From Klebsiella sp. RHBSTW-00484 (GTDB taxonomy: Bacteria > Pseudomonadota > Gammaproteobacteria > Enterobacterales > Enterobacteriaceae), in NCBI RefSeq assembly GCF_013705725.1, contig NZ_CP055481.1, positions 2,418,001 to 2,482,000 of the forward strand: DNA of 64,000 nucleotides, given 5' to 3'. Made by a program: the position numbers and the translations under genes. The stretch's first letter is position 1. Every line of letters begins with the position of its first letter. The notes beneath the pieces are model-generated. The model searched no databases. It was not told where the DNA came from and saw nothing but the letters and a program-made list of their open reading frames with translations. This document shows positions 56,745-64,000 of this stretch, one piece after another.

Positions 56745-57557
56745 TTATCCTCCGAACAGGCGTTTGAGGAAACCTTTCTTCTCTTCTTCAATGAAGCGGA
56801 AAGGACGTTCTTCTCCGAGCAGACGTTCAACCGTATCGGCATAGGCTTTACCCGCATCCGAGGCATCATCCAGAATAACCGGTTCACCCTGGTTAGATGC
56901 GCGCAGTACGGACTGATCTTCTGGAATCACGCCCACCAGATTGATGCGCAGAATTTCCAGCACGTCTTCCATGCTCAGCATGTCGCCTTTGTTAACGCGG
57001 CCTGGGTTATAGCGCGTCAGCAGCAGATGCTCTTTAATCGGGTCTTCGCCTCTTTCCGCACGGCGGGATTTGGAGGCAAGAATGCCGAGGATACGGTCGG
57101 AGTCACGTACGGAGGAGACTTCCGGGTTGGTGGTGATGATGGCTTCATCAGCAAAGTACAGCGCCATCAGCGCACCGGTTTCGATGCCTGCAGGGGAATC
57201 GCAGACAACAAAATCGAATTCCATCTTTTTCAGTTCTTCGAGAACTTTATCCACGCCTTCGCGGGTCAGCGCGTCTTTATCACGCGTCTGGGAAGCCGGG
57301 AGGATAAAGAGATTCTCGGTGCGCTTATCTTTGATGAGCGCCTGGTTCAACGTGGCATCACCCTGGATGACGTTAACGAAGTCATAAACGACCCGGCGCT
57401 CGCAGCCCATAATCAGGTCAAGGTTACGCAGGCCAATATCGAAGTCGATAACGACCGTTTTCTTTCCCTTCTGCGCCAAACCAGTAGCGATGGCCGCGCT
57501 GGAGGTGGTCTTGCCAACGCCTCCTTTACCCGAAGTCACAACAATAATGCGTGCCAT
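56745..57557 (-). CDS. minD: Septum-site ATPase MinD
   Basis: ParA-type ATPase of 270 residues. The deviant Walker A is SGKGGVGKTTSSAAI (about 10-17), Walker B region DFVVCDSPAGIE. The C-terminal amphipathic membrane-targeting helix is KKGFLKRLFGG. It recruits MinC to the membrane and oscillates with MinE. It is 23 bp after minC. Confidence 0.98.
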   Translation of the reverse strand: MARIIVVTSGKGGVGKTTSSAAIATGLAQKGKKTVVIDFDIGLRNLDLIMGCERRVVYDFVNVIQGDATLNQALIKDKRTENLFILPASQTRDKDALTREGVDKVLEELKKMEFDFVVCDSPAGIETGALMALYFADEAIITTNPEVSSVRDSDRILGILASKSRRAERGEDPIKEHLLLTRYNPGRVNKGDMLSMEDVLEILRINLVGVIPEDQSVLRASNQGEPVILDDASDAGKAYADTVERLLGEERPFRFIEEEKKGFLKRLFGG

Positions 57558-57580
57558 AGAAATTCCTTGTTAAAAAGGGA

Positions 57581-58279
57581 TTAATTCAACGATTGAATTG
57601 TCAAAGCGCTGCCGCCCAAACGCAGGCGCGCCGCTTTGCCATAAAATTCGGCCGGAATGTTATCACTCAGCCAGTATTCCCCCGCGATGGACACCAGTTC
57701 CGCCGAGAGGTTAGTGCAAAATATTTGGGCATCTCTGTCGCCGCCAGCCCCGGCAAGCGCCCGTCCCCGCATCATGCCATAGACATGAATATTACCATCG
57801 GCGATAAGTTCCGCTCCGGCGCTCACATGGTTTGTAACAATTAGATCACAGTGTGGCGCATAAATGCGCTGACCGGAACGTACCGGCTGATCAATCAAAC
57901 GCGTTTTTGTGATCTGATTAACAACCGGCGGCGGGGCGACAGGTTCTGGCGCAGCCTGACGGGTTATTTTTTCTTTCCCTTCGGTTAGTAAAGGGATCCC
58001 GGCGCGGTCAATTTCCGTTTTCAGGCGAGGAAGTTTACACCCGCTCACACCCATAATACGCAAACCGGTGACCGCAATCGCTTCATGAAGAGCGCGCCAG
58101 TCGACGGCATCTTCAATGCTGCTAATATTCACAACCACCGGAGCATGACGTAAAAAGGCGGGGGCCTGGGCGATTTTGTCTTCTAACGCCTGACGAATAA
58201 CCTCGGGATTTGCATCGTGCAAATGAACGACAGATAAGGTGAAGCTACTGCCCTTAAGTTCGATTGGCGTATTTGACAT
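57581..58279 (-). CDS. minC: Septum-site inhibitor MinC
   Basis: FtsZ-ring inhibitor of 232 residues. The N-terminal FtsZ-binding domain begins [21 protein letters not shown] Pro/Ala-rich linker (about 105-125) leads to the beta-helical C-domain with [20 protein letters not shown], which binds MinD. The start at 58279 is set by homology; the longer frame is rejected. minCDE form one operon, divergent from ycgL. Confidence 0.97.
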   Translation of the reverse strand: MSNTPIELKGSSFTLSVVHLHDANPEVIRQALEDKIAQAPAFLRHAPVVVNISSIEDAVDWRALHEAIAVTGLRIMGVSGCKLPRLKTEIDRAGIPLLTEGKEKITRQAAPEPVAPPPVVNQITKTRLIDQPVRSGQRIYAPHCDLIVTNHVSAGAELIADGNIHVYGMMRGRALAGAGGDRDAQIFCTNLSAELVSIAGEYWLSDNIPAEFYGKAARLRLGGSALTIQSLN

Positions 58280-58405
58280 CCTGGCCTTACTCAATTTGCT
58301 GTTTATCACCCGCCGAAGTGCGGTGATATTCCGAAGACTAAAAGGCATGTTATAGTCACTCATATATTGAGGCAAGTGACCACAGGTCTAATTCCGAGTA
58401 AAACT

Positions 58406-58687
58406 ATGTTTTGTGTGATCTATCGAAGTACTAAACGTGAGCAAACCTATTTATATGTCGAAAAAAGGGACGATTTCTCCCGCGTTCCCGACGAATTAAT
58501 GCAAGGCTTCGGTACACCAAAATTGGCAATGATTCTGCCGCTTGATGGGCGGAAAAAAACCATTCACGCCGACCTGGATAAGGTGAAACAGGCCCTGACC
58601 GAACAAGGCTATTACCTGCAACTTCCCCCTCCGACTGAAAATTTACTCAAGAAACACCTGGCGGAACAGGGGAATAAATCTGATTAA
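58406..58687 (+). CDS. ycgL: YcgL family protein
   Basis: The 93-residue protein begins [20 protein letters not shown] and holds [20 protein letters not shown] and [19 protein letters not shown], the YcgL fold signature. The start at 58406 is chosen as the conserved methionine; E. coli may use one slightly upstream. Function unknown. It is followed by ycgM at 17 bp. Confidence 0.92.
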   Translation: MFCVIYRSTKREQTYLYVEKRDDFSRVPDELMQGFGTPKLAMILPLDGRKKTIHADLDKVKQALTEQGYYLQLPPPTENLLKKHLAEQGNKSD

Positions 58688-58704
58688 CCCATAGAGGGAT
58701 AAAA

Positions 58705-59364
58705 ATGTACCAACATCATAACTGGCAGGGTGCGTTACTGGATTATCCGGTGAGCAAAGTGGTTTGCGTGGGCAGCAACTATGCCAACCACATTAAGGAG
58801 ATGGGCAGTGCAACGCCGGACGAGCCGGTGCTGTTTATTAAACCTGAAACGGCGCTATGCGATATCCGTCAGCCGTTGGTGCTTCCTGAAGGATTGGGTT
58901 CGGTACATCATGAAATCGAACTGGCGGTGCTGATTGGCGGCACGCTGCGTCAGGCAACCGAAGATCATGTGCTAAAAGCGATTGCAGGTTATGGCGTGGC
59001 GCTGGATCTGACTCTGCGTGACCTGCAGGGTAAATTGAAAAAAGCCGGTCAGCCGTGGGAAAAGGCGAAGGGTTTTGATAACTCCTGTCCAATCTCCGGA
59101 TTTGTTCCTGCGTCAGAATTTCACGGAGACGCGCAAAACACGCCGTTGAGCCTGAAGATTAATGGTGATGTGCGCCAGCAGGGCACTACCGCTGACATGA
59201 TCCATAAAATTGTGCCGCTGATTGCCTACATGTCGCGCTTCTTCACTCTGAAGGCGGGTGATGTGGTGCTGACCGGCACGCCGGAAGGCGTAGGTCCCCT
59301 AAGCAGCGGCGACGAACTGGAAGTGGGTTTCAACGGATTATCGTTGACCACCCGCGTGCTGTAA
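58705..59364 (+). CDS. ycgM: Fumarylacetoacetate hydrolase family protein YcgM
   Basis: The 219-residue FAH-fold metal enzyme has VHHEIELAVLIGG (metal-binding Glu residues), GYGVALDLTLRDLQ, and the C-terminal DVVLTGTPEGVGPLSSGDEL. Human and bacterial relatives act as acylpyruvate hydrolase or oxaloacetate decarboxylase; the substrate here is not known. It is probably co-transcribed with ycgL. Confidence 0.93.
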   Translation: MYQHHNWQGALLDYPVSKVVCVGSNYANHIKEMGSATPDEPVLFIKPETALCDIRQPLVLPEGLGSVHHEIELAVLIGGTLRQATEDHVLKAIAGYGVALDLTLRDLQGKLKKAGQPWEKAKGFDNSCPISGFVPASEFHGDAQNTPLSLKINGDVRQQGTTADMIHKIVPLIAYMSRFFTLKAGDVVLTGTPEGVGPLSSGDELEVGFNGLSLTTRVL

Positions 59365-59371
59365 CGTCCGC

Positions 59372-59398
59372 TTGCCGCCTTCTCCGGGCGGCAAAACT
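59372..59398 (+). terminator. Hairpin after ycgM
   Basis: TTGCCGCC / GGGCGGCAA stem just after the ycgM stop. The following AAACTTG is a poor T-run. Confidence 0.5.
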
Positions 59399-59458
59399 TG
59401 CATCGGCGTGCCAGACTGGTTATAAGGTGCACCCTGAATTGCAATGACGGACATCCCA

Positions 59459-59905
59459 ATGAGCGAACAACCTTTCTGGCAACAAAAAACACTGGATGAA
59501 ATGACCGACGCGGAGTGGGAATCACTGTGTGACGGCTGCGGACAGTGCTGCCTGCATAAGCTGATGGATGAGGATACCGACGAAATCTACTTCACTAACG
59601 TCGCCTGCCGTCAGCTTAATATCAAAACCTGTCAGTGTCGCAACTACGAGCGCCGCTTCGAATATGAACCAGACTGTATCAAGTTAACCCGCGATAATTT
59701 ACCAACGTTTGAATGGCTGCCGCCGAGCTGCGCTTATCGCTTACTGGCTGAAGGTAAACCGCTGCCGCACTGGCACCCGTTGTTGACCGGCTCGAAGGCC
59801 GCGATGCATGGCGAACGTATCTCCGTTCGCCATATCGCCGTTAAAGAGTCCAACGTAGTGGACTGGCAAGATCACATCCTGAATAAACCAGATTGGGCGC
59901 AGTAA
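59459..59905 (+). CDS. ycgN: UPF0260 cysteine-cluster protein YcgN
   Basis: The 148-residue protein ([20 protein letters not shown]) has the cysteine motif [12 protein letters not shown], then [20 protein letters not shown], the pattern of the CxxCxxCC zinc/iron-cluster family. An in-frame ATG at 59444 would add five residues; neither start has a strong Shine-Dalgarno. Function unknown. Confidence 0.92.
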   Translation: MSEQPFWQQKTLDEMTDAEWESLCDGCGQCCLHKLMDEDTDEIYFTNVACRQLNIKTCQCRNYERRFEYEPDCIKLTRDNLPTFEWLPPSCAYRLLAEGKPLPHWHPLLTGSKAAMHGERISVRHIAVKESNVVDWQDHILNKPDWAQ

Positions 59906-60019
59906 CTGTTTAAATTTACTGATAGTTACCTCCGAAACCATTCTATCGGCGGGTTTTGTATTTAACCCTATATTCCCTGGTGATAAAGTGTTTCCAATTG
60001 AAATCAACGGAAACAAAAA

Positions 60020-60535
60020 ATGAAAAAAATAATTATGCTTGCCTTGGGCGGGGTGCTCCTCGCAGGATGTTCGGCAAAGTACAACACGGCCAGCGTCACT
60101 AAAAGCACTGAGCTTTTGGTAAAAAACAAAACGGTAGTTGTCGCATTGCCTGAAAATGGCGTCTACGAAACGAGAGTGTATAGCGGTTCTGGTGCAGCGA
60201 CGGCGCAGGTCATCCAATCTGCGTTTTCACGATACACGGATAGCGTTTTCACCATTCCGGGCTGCGCTGAGCTGGAATGTCTCAAGAAAAAACGCAGCCT
60301 TAGCGAAGGCTATTATGTTGTTCCTCAAATTCTTCATTGGGAAGATAGAGCGACAGAATGGTCAGGGATTCCAGACAGAATTGAAGTGAAAATCACAATC
60401 TATAATTCGGCAACGGACAGCGTCATTGCCTCGTCTATTCTGAGTGGAAAAAGTAAGTGGGCAACATTTGGTGGAGACCACCCCCAAGATTTGTTGCCAG
60501 AGCCAATCAATAACTACGTAGCTGGCCTGTACTGA
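60020..60535 (+). CDS. Putative lipoprotein (DUF4823-like)
   Basis: The 171-residue precursor has a lipoprotein signal with lipobox LLAGCSAKY (Cys about 18). The mature part is a small alpha/beta domain with two more cysteines in PGCAELECLKK, the block GYYVVPQILHWEDRATEWSG, and the end PINNYVAGLY. This fits DUF4823-type outer-membrane lipoproteins. The function is unknown. In E. coli hlyE and umuDC occupy this interval. Confidence 0.8.
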   Translation: MKKIIMLALGGVLLAGCSAKYNTASVTKSTELLVKNKTVVVALPENGVYETRVYSGSGAATAQVIQSAFSRYTDSVFTIPGCAELECLKKKRSLSEGYYVVPQILHWEDRATEWSGIPDRIEVKITIYNSATDSVIASSILSGKSKWATFGGDHPQDLLPEPINNYVAGLY

Positions 60536-60617
60536 AAGAGCTTAAATCCTCAGGAAGTCAGGTAATGAAATAGCTCGCCGTCCTGGTGAGCTATGTCTAG
60601 TGAGTGGTAGCGGATTA

Positions 60618-60962
60618 TCAGGATTTTTTGCTGTGAAACAGCCCGCTTTCGCCGTCAGCGTCATCTTCAACCCAGAAATTGATATTGAACTGCGCATCGT
60701 CGCTTAACTCGATACGATGCCAGTACTGCGGCGGGCTGGTGGCGAACTGACCGGCATTGATGATCACTTTCGCCTCTGGCTCCGTCGCCTGCTCATCAGC
60801 AAAACCATAGTAAGTTACCGTTCCTTCCATCACGCAAAGCTGGCCGAAAACACCGGCGGCGGTATTGTGGTGCGTCAGCAGAGCGGCAGGAACGTTCTGT
60901 TTGGTGAAGAACGGGGTGGAGCGTTTTACTTTCCAGTTAGCGGGAATACGCAGATGAGACAT
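60618..60962 (-). CDS. DUF1971 (TehB/YeaR-like cupin) protein
   Basis: The 114-residue single-cupin protein (MSHLRIPANWKVKRSTPFFT) has the typical NTAAGVFGQLCVMEGTVTYY and GQFATSPPQYWHRIELSDDA, in which histidines could bind metal. It resembles YeaR and the N-terminal domain of some tellurite-resistance TehB proteins. The ATG at 60962 is preferred; AAGGAG is 6 bp before it. Cellular role unknown. Confidence 0.85.
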   Translation of the reverse strand: MSHLRIPANWKVKRSTPFFTKQNVPAALLTHHNTAAGVFGQLCVMEGTVTYYGFADEQATEPEAKVIINAGQFATSPPQYWHRIELSDDAQFNINFWVEDDADGESGLFHSKKS

Positions 60963-61036
60963 CATGAGCTCCTTAGTGAATACGAATAAGATGCATTTAA
61001 TATGCAACTTTAAGGGGCTGACGTCAACTCGCAGGT

Positions 61037-61062
61037 AAAAAAAACGCTCCCGAAGGAGCGCC
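61037..61062 (-). terminator. Terminator after dsbB
   Basis: On the minus strand GGCGCTCC-TTCG-GGAGCGTTTT has a stable tetraloop and runs into eight T, 17 bp after the dsbB stop. Confidence 0.93.
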
Positions 61063-61078
61063 TTAGTTGTAGCTGGTT

Positions 61079-61609
61079 TTAGCGGCCGAAGAGATCGCGC
61101 TTTTTCGGCTTGAACGGCTGAGCGATAAGTACCAGTACGCCGATAACCAGATAGGCGGCAAAGATCCCAACCAGCCACTGCGGCATTTCCAGCGTCAGGA
61201 ACTCCCACTGGCGCACGGAACAGTCGCCGGTAGCGACGAATACCTGAGGCAGCCATTTATCCAGCGGCAGCCAGGTTGGGAAGCGCGCGGCAAAATCACA
61301 GGTCTGGAAGGGGGAAGGGTGAAGCTGAATCATGGTGTGCTCCCACGCCAGCTGTAGCCCGCGTAAGGCGCTGTAGAGCCAGATAACTATCGCTACATAG
61401 CGCAGCGGTGATTTCGGGGCAATGGCGCCGACAATACCAGCACCCATCACGCCGAACAACGCGCTGCGTTCGTAAATACACAGTACGCACGGTTGTAGCA
61501 ACATCACGTGCTGGAACCACAATGCAACCAATTCAAGAATAAACGCGGTTAGCGCCATCAGGAGCCAGGCACCGCGTCCCCTTGAGCACTGGTTTAAAAA
61601 TCGCAACAT
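61079..61609 (-). CDS. dsbB: Disulfide bond formation protein DsbB
   Basis: Inner-membrane quinone reductase that reoxidises DsbA. The 176-residue protein has four transmembrane helices and both periplasmic cysteine pairs: [12 protein letters not shown] (Cys 41/44) and one in [11 protein letters not shown], the other in [10 protein letters not shown] (about 104/130). The start MLRFLNQCS at 61609 equals E. coli. It is followed by nhaB upstream in the genomic order, both on the minus strand. Confidence 0.97.
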   Translation of the reverse strand: MLRFLNQCSRGRGAWLLMALTAFILELVALWFQHVMLLQPCVLCIYERSALFGVMGAGIVGAIAPKSPLRYVAIVIWLYSALRGLQLAWEHTMIQLHPSPFQTCDFAARFPTWLPLDKWLPQVFVATGDCSVRQWEFLTLEMPQWLVGIFAAYLVIGVLVLIAQPFKPKKRDLFGR

Positions 61610-61704
61610 AATCATTTCCCTGGAACATGCTAAATCATGGCAGTGTAAACGAAAACTGAAGCGACACCAGCAGCTAGTCTGAAAATATTACGTAAACGAA
61701 TATG

Positions 61705-61733
61705 GAGTACCCAAACTTGCCGCTTGGGTACTC
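61705..61733. terminator. Hairpin between nhaB and dsbB
   Basis: GAGTACCCA / TGGGTACTC is a 9-bp stem 7 bp after the nhaB stop. The T-run lies on the plus-strand side, so termination of nhaB (minus) may be partial. Confidence 0.6.
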
Positions 61734-61739
61734 TCGTTT

Positions 61740-63302
61740 TTATTTAAGCAACTGTGGCGTAACCAGCCAGCCTTGATCGAGCATCCACTGAGTAGCTGGC
61801 ATCAAGTTAAACTCAACGCATGCCAGACCCACCAGGGTCAGGACGATGGTATAAGGCAGCGCCATCCACACCATCCGACCATAGGAGAGACGGATCAGCG
61901 GCGCCAGAGCAGACGTCAGCAGGAACAGAAATGCCGCCTGACCGTTCGGCGTCGCGACAGATGGCAGGTTGGTACCGGTATTAATCGCCACCGCCAGCAG
62001 CTCAAACTGCTGCATGCTGATCGTACCTTGCTCCAGAGCCGCCTTCACTTCATTGATATAGACGGTGCCAACGAAGACGTTATCGGAAATCGACGACAGC
62101 AGACCGTTAAACAGATAAAACAGCGACAGCTGAGCGTGCGGCGAGGCCTGCAGGACAAAGTCAATCACCGGGGCAAACAGGTGCTGATCGATAATCACTG
62201 CCACTATGGCGAAAAAGACCGTCAGCAGTGCTGTAAATGGCAGGGCCTCGGTAAACGCTTTGCCGATAGCGTGTTCATCGGTTATCCCGGAGAAAGTGGT
62301 AGCCAGAATGATCACCGACAGGCCAATCAGACCGACTTCTGCCAGGTGAAGTGCCAGCGCCGCGATAAGCCAGACGCCGATAATGCCCTGTGCGATAAGA
62401 CGCAGGCGATCCTGGCGGCTACGAGTCTGACGGCTGCGATCGTCGAAATCTTGCAGCACCTTACGCACGGTGGGCGGCAGCGCTTCGCCATAGCCAAAGA
62501 TACGGAATTTCTCCAGCAGCAGGCAGGTGACCATGCCGCACGCGAATACTGGCAGCGTGACCGGAATCATGCGCAAGAAGAACTCACCAAACTGCCAGCC
62601 TGCGGCTTTGGCGATAATCAGGTTCTGCGGCTCGCCAACCATGGTCATCACGCCGCCAAGTGCAGTACCAACGCCAGCATGCATCATCAGGCTGCGTAGG
62701 AAACCGCGAAATTGTTCCAGCACATCGCGATAGTGCTGATCGATATGGCTATCATCGAGCAGGTCGTCATCGTCCGGGCGTGCAGACGCTGCTTTGTGAT
62801 AAATCCCATAGAATCCGACGGCAACGCTAATCACCACCGCCACGACGGTCAAGGCATCAAGGAAGGCCGAAAGAAAGGCTGATGCAACGCAGAATGCTAG
62901 TGATAACAGCATCTTGCTGCGAATACCTAATAACAGTCGGGTGAAAATGAATAGCAGCAGCTGTTTCATGAAGTAGATACCTGCCACCATGAACATCAGC
63001 AGCAGCAGGACTTCAAGATTACTGGCAACCTCGTCCCGGATATGCCCCGGACTCGTCATACCAATAAAAACAGCTTCAATGGCCAACAGGCCGCCTGGCA
63101 GCAGCGGATAACATTTGAGAGCCATGGCCAGGGTGAAGATAAATTCGATAACCAGCAACCATCCGGCAACAAACGGATGAAGAAAAAATACTATCGGGTT
63201 AATAATCAAGAAAATGATGAGAGTGAGCTTATACCAGTCCGGGGACTGGCCAAGAAAATTGCGCCATAGGGCGCGACCATAAGAGATTTCCACAACAGGC
63301 AT
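61740..63302 (-). CDS. nhaB: Sodium/proton antiporter NhaB
   Basis: Inner-membrane Na+/H+ antiporter, 520 residues, about 12 transmembrane segments. Highly conserved blocks are [60 protein letters not shown], and [20 protein letters not shown] with conserved acidic residues. The start may be ATG 63302 or the GTG at 63293 (MEISYGR, the E. coli-like N-terminus); GGAG suits the ATG. It is divergent from fadR. Confidence 0.96.
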   Translation of the reverse strand: MPVVEISYGRALWRNFLGQSPDWYKLTLIIFLIINPIVFFLHPFVAGWLLVIEFIFTLAMALKCYPLLPGGLLAIEAVFIGMTSPGHIRDEVASNLEVLLLLMFMVAGIYFMKQLLLFIFTRLLLGIRSKMLLSLAFCVASAFLSAFLDALTVVAVVISVAVGFYGIYHKAASARPDDDDLLDDSHIDQHYRDVLEQFRGFLRSLMMHAGVGTALGGVMTMVGEPQNLIIAKAAGWQFGEFFLRMIPVTLPVFACGMVTCLLLEKFRIFGYGEALPPTVRKVLQDFDDRSRQTRSRQDRLRLIAQGIIGVWLIAALALHLAEVGLIGLSVIILATTFSGITDEHAIGKAFTEALPFTALLTVFFAIVAVIIDQHLFAPVIDFVLQASPHAQLSLFYLFNGLLSSISDNVFVGTVYINEVKAALEQGTISMQQFELLAVAINTGTNLPSVATPNGQAAFLFLLTSALAPLIRLSYGRMVWMALPYTIVLTLVGLACVEFNLMPATQWMLDQGWLVTPQLLK

Positions 63303-63495
63303 CCTTTCTCCGTTCTCCGTTAAAATTGAAACATGATTTTATACGTTACTATATGCAAGATTACCAGTTGCGCAAAAAGGGGCGCAACTTTCTTCGCATC
63401 GCGTTCATATGGAAGTGAAAGTGTGAAATGAAAAGTTGAAAATGAAACGGCGATCCCTTTTTAATTACTTTCAGGCGCTATCTGCTCTATAGCGG

Positions 63496-63512
63496 CTCTG
63501 GTATGATGAGTA
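63496..63512 (+). promoter_or_regulatory. FadR-like operator in the fadR promoter
   Basis: CTCTGGTATGATGAGTA shares CTGGTA and TGAGT with the fadD operator in this window and lies 34 bp before the fadR ATG, overlapping a possible TATGAT -10. It could allow autoregulation. Confidence 0.5.
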
Positions 63513-63545
63513 GAATTTGCAACGCTGTGTAATGGAAATCTTATT

Positions 63546-64000
63546 ATGGTCATTAAGGCGCAAAGCCCAGCGGGTTTCGCTGAAGAGTACATCATTGAAA
63601 GTATCTGGAATAACCGTTTTCCTCCCGGCACGATCCTTCCCGCCGAACGTGAACTTTCTGAACTGATTGGTGTGACCCGTACAACCCTACGTGAAGTGTT
63701 GCAGCGCCTGGCCCGCGATGGCTGGTTGACCATTCAGCATGGCAAACCTACGAAGGTGAATAATTTCTGGGAAACCTCAGGGCTTAATATTCTTGAAACC
63801 CTGGCGCGCCTTGATCACGATAGCGTGCCACAGCTGATTGATAATCTGCTGTCGGTTCGCACCAATATTTCAACTATCTTCATTCGCACCGCTTTCCGTC
63901 AACATCCGGACAAAGCGCTGGAAGTGCTGGCTCGGGCGCGCGAAATCGAAGATCATGCCGATGCCTTTGCTGAGCTGGATTACAACGTTTTCCGCGGTTT
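63546..64000 (+). CDS. fadR: Fatty acid metabolism regulator FadR, 5' part
   Basis: GntR-family regulator that represses fad genes (fadD at 53.5 kb here) and activates fabA/fabB; it is released by long-chain acyl-CoA. The first 151 codons are present and the gene runs off the window. The N-terminal winged helix includes [20 protein letters not shown] and [20 protein letters not shown]. The beginning of the acyl-CoA-binding domain follows ([20 protein letters not shown]). Confidence 0.97.
   Translation, partial: MVIKAQSPAGFAEEYIIESIWNNRFPPGTILPAERELSELIGVTRTTLREVLQRLARDGWLTIQHGKPTKVNNFWETSGLNILETLARLDHDSVPQLIDNLLSVRTNISTIFIRTAFRQHPDKALEVLARAREIEDHADAFAELDYNVFRG

Noticed and set aside
61773..62699. 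308-codon plus-strand frame opposite nhaB
   Set aside because: It is a Gln/His/Arg-rich antisense shadow of a transmembrane protein gene.

Overview
The window is a chromosomal stretch of an enterobacterium. Gene order follows the Escherichia/Salmonella/Klebsiella backbone from edd-eda to nhaB-fadR. The encoded 47-residue MgrB agrees with my memory of the Klebsiella protein, ERIC repeats are present, and rnd is joined to minE as in Salmonella, so Klebsiella or a close relative (K. oxytoca complex, K. aerogenes, Raoultella) is the best guess. Species is not resolved. No rRNA, tRNA, CRISPR array or prophage was seen.

Layout: 1-10 kb holds the Entner-Doudoroff genes edd (cut by the window edge) and eda, then purT with a PurR box, yebG with a LexA box, yebE, ptrB, exoX, holE, a CopC/CopD-like copper group (yobA-yebZ-yebY) and the antisense sRNA pair SdsR/RyeA. 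From 10 to 15.3 kb there is a five-gene archaic chaperone-usher (spore coat U type) fimbrial operon. It is followed by an AT-rich spacer with a long ERIC variant, a 47-residue membrane peptide and a VirK/YbjX family gene. E. coli has none of these between SdsR and pphA. From 17 to 31 kb come pphA, yebW, yebV, rsmF, the lipid-transport pair letAB, msrC, proQ, prc, htpX, an MFS efflux gene and kdgR. From 31 to 36.4 kb come yobH, an intact mgrB, yebO, yobF-cspC, a second PBP3-type transpeptidase, rlmA and mntP. The mntP leader carries a yybP-ykoY manganese riboswitch and likely MntR and Fur boxes.

From 36.8 to 47.6 kb come yobD, the mannose PTS operon manXYZ with two Mlc/NagC-like operators, yoaE with an overlapping upstream ORF, pdeD, sdaA, a 127-bp ERIC, nudL, pabB and yoaH. 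From 47.6 to 48.8 kb there is a small AT-rich accessory patch: a frameshifted pentapeptide-repeat gene, a 57-residue ORF, another coding scrap and an intact gene resembling Imm10 immunity proteins. It sits where E. coli has yoaC and is the most unusual part of the window. From 48.8 kb the backbone resumes with yoaB, yoaA, tsaB and yeaY. An IS200-like element follows, then fadD with a FadR operator, rnd, minCDE, ycgL, ycgM, ycgN, a lipoprotein and a DUF1971 gene (where E. coli has hlyE and umuDC), dsbB, nhaB and the start of fadR.

Several genes here connect functionally. KdgR is known to control edd/eda, and FadR controls fadD. MgrB limits PhoQ signalling. YobF and CspC are co-expressed. LetA and LetB form one envelope transport system, MinCDE one division-site system, and ManXYZ one permease. 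All functions are assigned by reading the translations and recalling known proteins; no database search was run.
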